Positions 39,548 through 47,866 of a DNA stretch of 64,000 nt are shown here, in pieces. The position numbers and the translations under genes were made by a program. The stretch covers positions 3,443,501 to 3,507,500 of the forward strand of contig NZ_CP062163.1 in assembly GCF_014844095.1 (NCBI RefSeq), given 5' to 3'. The stretch's first letter is position 1, and every line of letters begins with the position of its first letter. Below the pieces are notes generated by a model. That model did not search any database. It saw nothing but the letters and a program-made list of their open reading frames with translations, and was not told the DNA's origin. This DNA comes from Brevibacillus sp. JNUCC-41 (lineage in GTDB: Bacteria > Bacillota > Bacilli > Bacillales > DSM-1321).

Positions 39548-40165
39548 ATGCGTAAAAAAAGTGAATCTAATGGATCGGAAGAATTGGTAGAAAGAAAGAT
39601 AAGTAAGTTTCAATGGTTTCTTGTCATCTTCATTCCATTAATCTTTGCGGTAACTGTAGCGTTGATCGTTTTTACAGTTGCAGGGGTGAATGTAGTGGAA
39701 AAGGCAAAGGAAATGTCTTCGAAAATACCCTTCATTGAATGGGATCAAAAGGATGAAGAGAAGGGGAAACCTGCCAAGAATGATGAGAAAGTTTCCATGA
39801 AACTCGAAAAATTAGAAACCGAGATTGAAAACAAGGAAAAAGAGATAGAAAAGCTTGAGGGCATCATTGATTCACGTGATAAGGCCATTGCAAAGGCAGA
39901 AGCGGAAAAACAGCAGCTTCAAACAGAAAAGAATCAACTTAGGGATAGTCAGAATAATAGTAAACAAGCGTTTAAAGATATAATCCGCACTTATGAAACG
40001 ATGGCTCCTAAGAAGGCTGCACCTATCATTATGGAAATGACTGATGAAGATGCAGTGGAGATTCTCTCAAGTATGAAGGCTGCCACTTTAGCTAAGGTTT
40101 TGGAGCAAATGACAACGGCTGATGCTGCAAGGTTAACGAAGAAACTAACGGAACAAAGTTCTTAA
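39548..40165 (+). CDS. ylxF: YlxF, MotE-like membrane protein
   Basis: A 205-residue protein encoded between fliJ and fliK. It has one transmembrane segment (about residues 21-47, WFLVIFIPLIFAVTVALIVF), a Lys/Glu-rich coiled coil at 70-140, and a C-terminal MgtE_N-like helical domain (YETMAPKKAAPIIMEMTDEDAVEILSSMKA). This matches MotE-type proteins; a homologue is known to stabilise the flagellar stator in some bacteria. The function in Bacillus is not established. It begins four bases after fliJ. Confidence 0.88.
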   Translation: MRKKSESNGSEELVERKISKFQWFLVIFIPLIFAVTVALIVFTVAGVNVVEKAKEMSSKIPFIEWDQKDEEKGKPAKNDEKVSMKLEKLETEIENKEKEIEKLEGIIDSRDKAIAKAEAEKQQLQTEKNQLRDSQNNSKQAFKDIIRTYETMAPKKAAPIIMEMTDEDAVEILSSMKAATLAKVLEQMTTADAARLTKKLTEQSS

Positions 40166-40190
40166 GTGGAAAGAGTGAGGAGGTGAATAT

Positions 40191-41495
40191 ATGAATTCAG
40201 CAATTAATTCTTTCCTTCCCTTGGCATCATTAGGTCTAAAGGTACCAGTTAAGCCAAATCAGCAAACTGATTCAGGGTTTGGTTCAGTCCTACAATCAGC
40301 CATTGGGACAGAACCTCCCATTCCATCGGATATAGGCGCCCTTACTGAAAGACGAATGTCTGTAATAAAGGATCTACTTGGTTTTTTGAAACTTGAAAGG
40401 CTAAGTGAAACAGGGGAAGAGAGTGCAGCCGTTGCCCCTTCTGTAAACCAACAAGACAACGACCTTATTTTACAGGTCCTAAAAAATGTAGCCGGAAATG
40501 ATGAGGGTGCTCTTGATGATTTCCTTGGGAGCATCGAGGATCTGGATTTAGAACAAGGAGTGGACGACGACTTCAGCCTGAATCCACAAAGTTTGTTATC
40601 AGCCAATGTCATGGATCTGTATACCATCCTGAAAAAAATTACTGTTTTAAGCGAAGAAAAATGGCATGACCCCTCATTATCCGGTGTGGTGAATCTTTTG
40701 AAACTGGTGAAAACTCATGATCTTCTCTCGGAAAATAAGGATATGACCCAAGATGAAGCGGCCATCCAGAAACAATTGAAACACCTGCTTGAAGGGTTGA
40801 CGGGAAAGTTGGAGAGATGGCTGTCCAATCAGTCAAAAGCAGAACCTGATCAATCCAACGCTCTGGGGAAAGGGCAAACTCATACAATGGAAACATTGAA
40901 AAGTGCATTCTCGCAATTATCCGGGAGCGACAAGGTAAATAAAGATGGGACAGTCAGCAGCGGTGTTACTTTGCAAAGTTCGGATGGTGGTAAACATCAA
41001 GGGACTGGTATGCCTTTTTTCATGACAAAACTGGAGCAATTCGTCTTGGCAGCTCCCAAGGGTGAGCAAACTGTCAGTCAAGAGGAGTTTATTAAACAAT
41101 TTGAAAATATTTTGAGTAAGGCGAACTTTAACGGAACCAACGGTGTAAATAAACTTTTAATCAGATTGACTCCTGAACATTTAGGGTCCTTAAGAATCGA
41201 GTTGATTCAAAAGGATGGTATGCTGTCAGCCAAGATTATGGCTTCTACTGCTCAGGCCAAAGATATGCTGGAGAATCAGATTCACGGCTTAAAACAAGCC
41301 TTTAGCGGACAAAACATTCAAATTGAAAGAATTGAAATATCACAGGCCTTCAATGCTTTTAACTCTGAGAAATTCAGCCATAAAGATGCGGATGAACATA
41401 ATGAACAACAGGAGAGTAAGGAAGAAAGCAATGAGGAAACGGAAAGCGAGTTTACGGGATCCCTTGCCGATGCTCTGTTAAATCTTGAAGTGTAG
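40191..41495 (+). CDS. fliK: Flagellar hook-length control protein FliK
   Basis: FliK measures hook length and triggers the FlhB export switch. The 434-residue protein has a poorly conserved, Gln/Ser-rich N-terminal two-thirds and the conserved hook domain at about 320-385 (LLIRLTPEHLGSLRIELIQKDGMLSAKI, AQAKDMLENQIHGLKQAF), then an acidic tail (EQQESKEESNEETESE). ATG 40191 follows GAGGAGGTG. The family length is variable. It stands next to flgD and flgE, the genes whose products it controls. Confidence 0.93.
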   Translation: MNSAINSFLPLASLGLKVPVKPNQQTDSGFGSVLQSAIGTEPPIPSDIGALTERRMSVIKDLLGFLKLERLSETGEESAAVAPSVNQQDNDLILQVLKNVAGNDEGALDDFLGSIEDLDLEQGVDDDFSLNPQSLLSANVMDLYTILKKITVLSEEKWHDPSLSGVVNLLKLVKTHDLLSENKDMTQDEAAIQKQLKHLLEGLTGKLERWLSNQSKAEPDQSNALGKGQTHTMETLKSAFSQLSGSDKVNKDGTVSSGVTLQSSDGGKHQGTGMPFFMTKLEQFVLAAPKGEQTVSQEEFIKQFENILSKANFNGTNGVNKLLIRLTPEHLGSLRIELIQKDGMLSAKIMASTAQAKDMLENQIHGLKQAFSGQNIQIERIEISQAFNAFNSEKFSHKDADEHNEQQESKEESNEETESEFTGSLADALLNLEV

Positions 41496-41503
41496 GTGAA
41501 AAA

Positions 41504-42139
41504 ATGACGACCATCGATACGTCACTATTATTATCAAATTCTCAAACTGAAAACAGAAAAAACGGGGATGCATTGGGAAAGGATGATTTCTTGAAATTGT
41601 TGCTTACCCAGCTTCAAAATCAAGATCCGTCAAGTCCGATGGACAATACGGAATTCATCGCCCAAATGGCCACTTTTTCTTCCCTGGAACAGATGATGAA
41701 TATGGGAGCCCAAATGGAAGAAATAATCGGGATCAATCAACAAAATAGTTTAATGAACTATAACTCTTTTGTCGGTAAGGAAGTCACTTGGCACAAATTG
41801 GATGAAGGCGATGATGAGCTTGCGATAGAAGAAGGGACAGGCATCGTTAAATCGATTCAATATAAGGGTGATGGTGTTTATTTTCTTTTAGAAGATGGCA
41901 CAAAGCTTGAACCCGCAAATATTTCAGCAATGAAACAACCAAGTTCGACGTCGAATAGTCTGACGGCGGCAAGTGAATTAATAGGCAAGCGTGTTTCCTG
42001 GAAGGACGATAAAAATGGTGAGTCGTCTGCTGTCGTAATTTCGGTATCCATGAGTAATGGCAAGCTGGAAATTGAAGTGGATGATGAAAACAACACCAAG
42101 TTAACATCAGAGCAATTGATGAAGATCGCTAAAGCTTAA
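41504..42139 (+). CDS. flgD: Flagellar hook assembly protein FlgD
   Basis: FlgD is the hook cap. The N-terminal signature LGKDDFLKLLLTQLQNQDPSSPMDNTEFIAQMATFSSLEQM, split at the usual position, is at about residues 25-66. The C-terminal half holds two small beta-rich repeats (NSFVGKEVTWHKL...GIVKSIQYKGDGVYFLLEDG and ELIGKRVSWKDD...AVVISVSMSNGKLEIEV), the Bacillus FlgD type. At 211 residues it is longer than B. subtilis YlxG (140) because of the second repeat. It starts 8 bases after fliK. Confidence 0.93.
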   Translation: MTTIDTSLLLSNSQTENRKNGDALGKDDFLKLLLTQLQNQDPSSPMDNTEFIAQMATFSSLEQMMNMGAQMEEIIGINQQNSLMNYNSFVGKEVTWHKLDEGDDELAIEEGTGIVKSIQYKGDGVYFLLEDGTKLEPANISAMKQPSSTSNSLTAASELIGKRVSWKDDKNGESSAVVISVSMSNGKLEIEVDDENNTKLTSEQLMKIAKA

Positions 42140-42189
42140 GGGATGGAAATATCAATGAACTTGGTTTTCAAGCAAATTCCGCTCAGCTT

Positions 42190-42579
42190 TTGCCACAAAC
42201 AAGATTACTGTTAAGGCAAAAGCGGATGATCCAAAGCGACTTTCGACAGCCTTTTCAAATTGCTGTCTCCACAAATGAAAAATTGAGCATTAGTAAACAT
42301 GCTCAATTGCGGATGAGTCAACGGAATTTAGAAATAGCACCAAAAACCTGGAACAAAATAGCTGATAAAGTCAATGAGGCCAAAAAGATGGGTGTAACTG
42401 AATTTCTTATCATTATTGATAATGAGGCACTCATAGTAAGCACGAAAAACAACAAGGTCATTACGGTCATGGACAGGGATGTAGCAACATCACAAATCTT
42501 CACGAACATCAATGGAACCATAATAGGCTGGACCTGGAATAGGAAGCCTGGACTGTGGAATGACGGAAGCAGTCGATAA
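42190..42579 (+). CDS. TIGR02530-like flagellar operon protein, start uncertain
   Basis: The core KLSISKHAQLRMSQRNLEIAPKTWNKIADKVNEAKKMGV and LIIIDNEALIVSTKNNKVITVMDRDVATSQIFTNINGTIIG matches small proteins encoded between flgD and flgE in many Firmicutes. TTG 42190 gives 129 residues but has no ribosome site. The frame stays open upstream, and an ATC at 42151 (I-NELGFQANSAQLL) sits close behind AAGGGATGG. An ATG at 42155 is one base out of frame. B. subtilis lacks the gene at this place, as I recall. The function is unknown; a hook-related role is inferred from position. Confidence 0.8.
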   Translation: MPQTRLLLRQKRMIQSDFRQPFQIAVSTNEKLSISKHAQLRMSQRNLEIAPKTWNKIADKVNEAKKMGVTEFLIIIDNEALIVSTKNNKVITVMDRDVATSQIFTNINGTIIGWTWNRKPGLWNDGSSR

Positions 42580-42598
42580 ATGAAAGGGGAGTTTTCAC

Positions 42599-43864
42599 AT
42601 GCTTCGTTCAATGTATTCGGGAATAAGCGGATTAAAAAACTTACAAACAAAATTGGATGTAATCGGTAATAACGTCGCCAATGTCAATACATATGGTTTC
42701 AAAAAAAGCCGTGTGACATTCAGCGATGCGATGAACCAAACGGTATCTGGTGCAAGTGCAGCAACAGCCAATAAAGGCGGAACCAATTCTAAACAAATTG
42801 GATTGGGCTCCACGATAGCTACAATCGATACGATCCATACACAGTCAAGCCTGCAAACCACCGGCCGCGATCTTGATTTAGGAATATCTGGTGATGGCTA
42901 TTTTGTCGTCAAGCAAGGCGATTCACTTTCATATACACGTGCAGGAAACTTTTATCTGGATGATAACGGTACACTTGTCAACGCGAATGGATTGAAAGTA
43001 CAGGCTTACAAGGTTGATGCAAACGGTAAACGATCAAAAACGATTGGCGACGTTGCTGTTAACGTCAATGCGATTTTACCTGCCATTGCCACTACTAAAA
43101 TATCAGTAAGTGGAAATCTAGCTGCTGACGCAATTGATGGTACCGTATTTAGCCAGCAAATGAAAGTTGTGGATGAAAACGGAAAAGAACAAACGGCTAC
43201 TATCTATTTTCAAAAAAACGGTGATGATAAATGGGAGCTTTTTGATGAAGAACCTGCTGCTTTGGGGGATACATCAACAACTAAACCAAAACCGTTCACT
43301 TCTGTGAAATTCGATGCAAATGGTCAGGTAGTGGCAGCCGATAAAACCCAGGCAGGACAAACGATTAACATTTCAAGCGGCAAAGAGGATGACTCGGATA
43401 CAACAGTTGATGAAAGCGTGCAAAAAGTTAAGTTGGATTTTGACTTCTCCAACCTTACTCAAGTTAAAGGTTCCACTACAGCTCTTGTCAATCCAGATGG
43501 TAATAAAGAAGGAAAACTGGAAAGCTTCAATATTGGCGCATCAGGGGAAATAAATGGCGTTTATTCCAACGGTCTGATAACAACCTTAGGCCAACTGGCC
43601 GTCGCCAAGTTCTCCAATGCATCAGGCTTGACGAAAACGGGTGGTAACACTTTTCAGGAATCAATCAATTCAGGTACGGCAAACATCAATATCGCAGGTG
43701 AGGGGCGTGGAGTGATTGCATCAGGTTCATTGGAAATGTCCAATGTGGATTTATCCGAAGAGTTTACTGAAATGATCGTTGCACAACGTGGTTTCCAGTC
43801 GAATTCCAGAATCATCACGACGTCGGATGAAATTTTACAGGAATTAGTTAACTTAAAACGATAA
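42599..43864 (+). CDS. flgE: Flagellar hook protein FlgE
   Basis: FlgE polymerises into the hook. The N-terminal axial motif MLRSMYSGISGLKNLQTKLDV and NNVANVNTYGFKKSRVTFSD, the TIRAGNFYLDDNGTLVN-type block (here SYTRAGNFYLDDNG), a central D2-like domain (about 150-330) and the C-terminal axial block GSLEMSNVDLSEEFTEMIVAQRGFQ are present. At 421 residues it is much longer than B. subtilis FlgE (264), because of the central domain. ATG 42599 follows AAAGGGGAG. Confidence 0.95.
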   Translation: MLRSMYSGISGLKNLQTKLDVIGNNVANVNTYGFKKSRVTFSDAMNQTVSGASAATANKGGTNSKQIGLGSTIATIDTIHTQSSLQTTGRDLDLGISGDGYFVVKQGDSLSYTRAGNFYLDDNGTLVNANGLKVQAYKVDANGKRSKTIGDVAVNVNAILPAIATTKISVSGNLAADAIDGTVFSQQMKVVDENGKEQTATIYFQKNGDDKWELFDEEPAALGDTSTTKPKPFTSVKFDANGQVVAADKTQAGQTINISSGKEDDSDTTVDESVQKVKLDFDFSNLTQVKGSTTALVNPDGNKEGKLESFNIGASGEINGVYSNGLITTLGQLAVAKFSNASGLTKTGGNTFQESINSGTANINIAGEGRGVIASGSLEMSNVDLSEEFTEMIVAQRGFQSNSRIITTSDEILQELVNLKR

Positions 43865-43877
43865 GTTAAGGGAGGGA

Positions 43878-43904
43878 GGAGCCAGGTGCTTGTGCTTTGG
43901 CTCC
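43878..43904 (+). promoter_or_regulatory. Hairpin enclosing the swrD start region
   Basis: GGAGCCA (43878-43884) pairs perfectly with TGGCTCC (43898-43904) across a 13-base loop that contains both possible GTG start codons (43886 and 43892). The stem takes in the 3' end of the ribosome site GGGAGGGAGGA. This would limit translation unless opened. The pairing is seen; control is inferred. Confidence 0.55.
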
Positions 43905-44128
43905 TAAATATCATTATCAAAGTCACAAGGCTCAATGGAAAATGCTTTCATATCAATGCATTGTACATAGACACAGTCGAGTCATTGCCAGATACGACCA
44001 TTACTTTTACAAATGGTAAGAAAATCGTTGTGCTAGAGAAGGAAGAAGAACTGGTTGGAGCTATTATACAATTTTACCGTACCGTCAATATTCTCGGTTT
44101 GCGTAAGGATGTGGAGGAAAGTTCATGA
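43886..44128 (+). CDS. swrD: FlbD/SwrD family flagellar protein
   Basis: The core IKVTRLNGKCFHINALYIDTVESLPDTTITFTNGKKIVVLE is the FlbD family. In B. subtilis the homologue SwrD (YlzI) raises flagellar motor power for swarming. GTG 43886 follows GGGAGGGAGG and gives 80 residues with nine extra, hydrophobic residues (MLVLWLLNI) before the family's usual I-I-K-V start. The alternative in-frame starts nearer the family N-terminus are only ATC or ATT codons. It overlaps fliL by four bases. Confidence 0.85.
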   Translation: MLVLWLLNIIIKVTRLNGKCFHINALYIDTVESLPDTTITFTNGKKIVVLEKEEELVGAIIQFYRTVNILGLRKDVEESS

Positions 44129-44553
44129 AAAAAAATCTAATGACTATTATGTTGATTATACTCGTGGCTATAACGCTTGTAGGTGTCATAGCAGTCGTGG
44201 TTGTGACAAAGTTATCTGATCCCACATCTGCCGAAGGTAAACCTAGCATTGACGAAATTGTCAAATCATCAGTTGAGATTCCTGAAATCACTACGAATCT
44301 TGCCGGCAATGATTATATCAAAATCTCTTTTATGGTCCAAACAGAAAACAAAAAAGCGAAAGAAGAGTTGGAAAAAAGAAATTTCCAAGTGAAAAATATA
44401 ATTATAACCGAACTATCTGAAATGAAAGCGGAAGAGTTAACCGGTAAAAAAGGTAAGGAAAAGCTTCAAGAAACTTTGAAGACCAGAATGAATGAATTAA
44501 TGGAAGAAGGAAAAGTTGAAAAGGTTTATATTACTTCCTCGATTCTGCAATAA
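44125..44553 (+). CDS. fliL: Flagellar basal body-associated protein FliL
   Basis: FliL is a single-pass membrane protein that supports stators. The N-terminal transmembrane helix is at residues 5-28 (MTIMLIILVAITLVGVIAVV). The periplasmic-type domain has IPEITTNLAGNDYIKISFMVQ, and ends VEKVYITSSIL. At 142 residues it matches B. subtilis (140). It overlaps swrD by ATGA and has GGAGGAAAG as ribosome site. Confidence 0.94.
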   Translation: MKKNLMTIMLIILVAITLVGVIAVVVVTKLSDPTSAEGKPSIDEIVKSSVEIPEITTNLAGNDYIKISFMVQTENKKAKEELEKRNFQVKNIIITELSEMKAEELTGKKGKEKLQETLKTRMNELMEEGKVEKVYITSSILQ

Positions 44554-44605
44554 GAACATCCTTGCTTCATTAAATAAGAAGGGGAAGCTTTGGAGGTGAG
44601 TGTTA

Positions 44606-45604
44606 ATGTCCGGGGAAATATTATCGCAAAATGAAATAGATGCACTGTTATCGGCCATTTCCACAGGTGAAATGGATGCAGATGATTTAAAAAAAGAAGA
44701 AGTAGAAAAAAGAGTGAAAGTTTACGACTTTAAAAGGGCGCTTCGGTTTTCAAAGGACCAAATCCGCAGTTTGACTAGAATACACGAGAACTTTGCGAGG
44801 CTGCTGACCACATACTTTTCTGCTCAACTTAGAACATATGTCCAAATATCCGTTGCTTCGGCAGATCAAATACCATACGAAGAGTTTATCCGATCAGTTC
44901 CAAAAATGACCATCATGAATGTTTTTGAGGTACCGCCCTTGGATGGCCGAATCATTCTTGAGGTCAACCCGAATATCGCCTATTCCATGATGGATCGTGT
45001 TTTGGGCGGGCGGGGCATAAGCGTGAATAAGGTAGATAGTTTAACCGAAATAGAAACGAAAATCATGTCGAATTTATTCGAGAAGGCTTTTGAAAATTTA
45101 CAGGAGGCTTGGGGAACGATTGTTGAAATCGAACCGGTAATGACAGAGTTCGAGGTGAATCCACAATTTCTGCAACTCGTTTCACCCAACGATACTGTTG
45201 TGGTCATTTCCTTAAATACACAGATTGGCGAAACGAGCGGAATGATTAATGTTTGCATCCCTCACGTCGTATTGGAACCGATCATACCAAAGTTATCCGC
45301 TCATTATTGGATGGAAAATTCCCAAAAGGAAAAAATTCCAGAGGAAATCATGATTTTGGAAAAGCGTATCCGAAACGCAGATCTTCCCATTATTTCCGAA
45401 CTTGGTTCTACGGATATCACCATTCAGGACTTTTTGCTGCTTGATGTTGGCGATGTCATCGATTTGAATAAGGCAATCGATGAACCTTTGACGATTACAA
45501 TTGGGGGGATCCCAAAATTCAGTGGGCAGCCAGGAAAAGTAGGAAAAAAACATGCTATCCAGATTCTTGATATTTTGAAAGGGGGAGACGAAGATGGTAA
45601 GTGA
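44606..45604 (+). CDS. fliM: Flagellar motor switch protein FliM
   Basis: FliM receives CheY-P at the switch. The N-terminal peptide MSGEILSQNEIDALLSAI is the CheY-P and FlhG docking motif. The CheC/FliM middle domain has NPNIAYSMMDRVLGGRG and LTEIETKIMSNLFEKAFENL. The C-terminal SpoA domain holds LGSTDITIQDFLLLDVGDVI. ATG 44606 follows TTGGAGGTGAG; the in-frame GTG 44600 is part of that site. At 332 residues it equals B. subtilis FliM. The last 11 bases overlap fliY. Confidence 0.97.
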   Translation: MSGEILSQNEIDALLSAISTGEMDADDLKKEEVEKRVKVYDFKRALRFSKDQIRSLTRIHENFARLLTTYFSAQLRTYVQISVASADQIPYEEFIRSVPKMTIMNVFEVPPLDGRIILEVNPNIAYSMMDRVLGGRGISVNKVDSLTEIETKIMSNLFEKAFENLQEAWGTIVEIEPVMTEFEVNPQFLQLVSPNDTVVVISLNTQIGETSGMINVCIPHVVLEPIIPKLSAHYWMENSQKEKIPEEIMILEKRIRNADLPIISELGSTDITIQDFLLLDVGDVIDLNKAIDEPLTITIGGIPKFSGQPGKVGKKHAIQILDILKGGDEDGK

Positions 45605-46811
45605 TGGAATGCTTTCACAAGACGAGATAGATGCCCTTTTAAAAGGTACAAGTGATATTGAGGATGAGGTGTTCCCTCTCTCGATTGACGATTATTTATC
45701 AATGATGGAACTCGACGCCCTCGGTGAAATTGGTAATATCTCCTTCGGAAGTTCGGCCACTGCCCTATCCACTTTATTGAATCAGAAAGTTGATATCACC
45801 ACCCCGACGGTTTCTTTAATTGAAAGGGGACAGATCGCGGAAGAATTCCCGCATCCGTATGTAGCGATTCAAGTGCAATATACAGAAGGTTTTTCAGGTA
45901 TAAATATGCTGGTCATCAAGCAAAGCGATGCTGCTATCATTGCAGATTTGATGCTTGGAGGAGATGGGGAGAATCCTTCTGACCTGCTTGGGGAAATACA
46001 ATTGAGTGCTGTTCAGGAAGCAATGAATCAAATGATGGGTTCTGCGGCGACATCCATGTCGACCATTTTCAGTAAAAAAGTGGATATTTCTCCACCTAGC
46101 ATAGACTTACTAAATTTTTTAAACGGTGTAGGTGAAAATGCGATACCTGACGAGGATTTATTTGCAAAAATCTCGTTCCGCCTCCGTGTCGGCAACTTAA
46201 TTGATTCCAGTATTATGCAATTGTTGCCATTAGAGTTTGCTAAAGGTTTAGTTTCTGAATTATTAAATGGGACGAGCGAAAGCCTGCCTACCGATATTAA
46301 TACGCAACAAGTACTAAGTGATCCAGTACCAAACATTCCAAATCAGGAGCCTGCATCATTCCAGGACACCAGGTCAGATCGATCGGCAAATGAAATTTAT
46401 GGACAAGGCGGTCACCAAACCCAACCTGCGAACCAAATGCCGAATGTTCCGCAACATTTTGGAGTTCCATCCGTACCAACAGGACAGCCGGTAAATGTTC
46501 AGCCTGCCAGTTTCACTAGTTTTCAGCCTTATCAGCTTCAGGAGTCTGAAACGAAAAACCTCAGCATGCTGATGGATATCCCTTTGCAAGTAACTGTGGA
46601 GCTTGGAAGAACGAAACGCTCCGTAAAGGATATTTTGGAGCTGTCATCCGGATCGATCATTGAATTGGATAAATTAGCAGGAGAGCCAGTGGATATTTTG
46701 GTAAACAGCCGCTTGATAGCGAAAGGTGAGGTAGTGGTGATTGATGAAAACTTTGGGGTACGTGTTACGGATATCATGAGTCAAAGTGAACGATTAAATA
46801 AAATAAGATAA
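45594..46811 (+). CDS. fliY: Flagellar motor switch phosphatase FliY
   Basis: FliY is the Bacillus FliN-type switch protein with CheY-P phosphatase activity. The N-terminal MLSQDEIDALLKG peptide is the docking motif. Two CheC active-site helices are intact: MELDALGEIGNISFGSSATALS and LSAVQEAMNQMMGSAATSMS, each with the Glu and Asn pair. A Gln/Pro-rich linker (about 230-300) leads to the C-terminal SpoA/FliN domain (MDIPLQVTVELGRTKRSVKDILEL). At 405 residues it is longer than B. subtilis FliY (378), mainly in the linker. Confidence 0.95.
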   Translation: MVSDGMLSQDEIDALLKGTSDIEDEVFPLSIDDYLSMMELDALGEIGNISFGSSATALSTLLNQKVDITTPTVSLIERGQIAEEFPHPYVAIQVQYTEGFSGINMLVIKQSDAAIIADLMLGGDGENPSDLLGEIQLSAVQEAMNQMMGSAATSMSTIFSKKVDISPPSIDLLNFLNGVGENAIPDEDLFAKISFRLRVGNLIDSSIMQLLPLEFAKGLVSELLNGTSESLPTDINTQQVLSDPVPNIPNQEPASFQDTRSDRSANEIYGQGGHQTQPANQMPNVPQHFGVPSVPTGQPVNVQPASFTSFQPYQLQESETKNLSMLMDIPLQVTVELGRTKRSVKDILELSSGSIIELDKLAGEPVDILVNSRLIAKGEVVVIDENFGVRVTDIMSQSERLNKIR

Positions 46812-46828
46812 TTTGGGGGACGAGAATA

Positions 46829-47191
46829 ATGGCTAATAGAATTTTAATTGTGGACGATGCAGCATTTATGAGAATGATGATAAAGGATATCCTTTCTAAA
46901 AATGGTTTTGAAATAGTCGGGGAAGCAGCAGATGGCGCCCAAGCTGTGGAAAAATATAAAGAAACCCATCCGGATCTTGTTACGATGGATATTACCATGC
47001 CTGAAATGGATGGGATTACAGCGTTAAAGGAAATTAAAAAGGTAAACCCTCAGGCCAAGGTCATTATGTGTTCTGCGATGGGGCAGCAAGCCATGGTCAT
47101 TGATGCGATCCAGGCGGGTGCAAAAGACTTCATCGTGAAGCCATTCCAGGCAGACCGGGTATTGGAAGCAATAAATAAAGCATTAAGTTAA
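46829..47191 (+). CDS. cheY: Chemotaxis response regulator CheY
   Basis: CheY is the diffusible single-domain regulator of motor direction. In 120 residues all key positions are visible: acidic pair Asp9-Asp10, phosphorylation site Asp54 in VTMDITMPEMDG, Ser81-Ala82 in the switch position and Lys103 in FIVKPF. There is no output domain. It lies 17 bases after fliY, whose product removes its phosphate. GGGGGACGAG supplies the ribosome site. Confidence 0.97.
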   Translation: MANRILIVDDAAFMRMMIKDILSKNGFEIVGEAADGAQAVEKYKETHPDLVTMDITMPEMDGITALKEIKKVNPQAKVIMCSAMGQQAMVIDAIQAGAKDFIVKPFQADRVLEAINKALS

Positions 47192-47206
47192 GAGGGTGTC
47201 TTCATA

Positions 47207-47866
47207 TTGTTTTTAATAAAAAAATGGCTTCAGGTCTCACTGTTGATAGCAGTATTCTTCTCTGGGGCCATACAGGCCCATGCGGAAGACCTTGATAAAA
47301 CAGTGAAGGATGTTTATGAGCAGCCAGATGATTTAAAGGTGGATAAAGATGAATCAATAGACTCGAAATCTACCGGACAGACTTCTAATCCTGATAAAGT
47401 GGGGATAACCGTTTGGGAGTTTCTGAGGATGATATTTGCTACTATTTTTGTTGTGGCCCTTCTATATACCCTATTGAAATTCATCAATAAAAAAAATAAA
47501 TCGTATCAAAAGGCAAATTCAGTGGAGAATTTAGGCGGTACGGGCCTTGGGGCAAATCGTTCAGTCCAGCTTGTTAAAGTAGGCGGGCGAATATTGGTGA
47601 TCGGGGTTGGCGAAAACATTCAGCTCTTGAAAGAAATAGATGATCCCGAGGAATATGAACAGCTTTTGAAAGATCACAACGATAAGATCGATCAAATGAT
47701 CCAGCCTGGGGAATTTGCCATGAAGTTGAAAAATAAGTGGTCGAAGAAAAGCGAATCCGGAACTGCCAGTATCTCTGCAGAGTTCAAAAATCAACTTGAT
47801 CAAATGTCCGATAGCAGGAAAAGGCTGTTAAATGAGCTTGGTAGGAAAGGAAGAGACAATGAATGA
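47207..47866 (+). CDS. fliZ: Flagellar biosynthesis protein FliO/FliZ
   Basis: This FliO-type protein helps assemble the FliP ring. A signal peptide (WLQVSLLIAVFFSGAIQAHA, cleavage likely after Ala26) is followed by an acidic extracellular stretch, a transmembrane segment at about 67-88 (FLRMIFATIFVVALLYTLL) and a cytoplasmic domain with the FliO block LGANRSVQLVKVGGRILVIGVG. The start is TTG 47207 after AGAGGGTG. Its 219 residues equal B. subtilis FliZ. The end overlaps fliP by ATGA. Confidence 0.94.
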   Translation: MFLIKKWLQVSLLIAVFFSGAIQAHAEDLDKTVKDVYEQPDDLKVDKDESIDSKSTGQTSNPDKVGITVWEFLRMIFATIFVVALLYTLLKFINKKNKSYQKANSVENLGGTGLGANRSVQLVKVGGRILVIGVGENIQLLKEIDDPEEYEQLLKDHNDKIDQMIQPGEFAMKLKNKWSKKSESGTASISAEFKNQLDQMSDSRKRLLNELGRKGRDNE

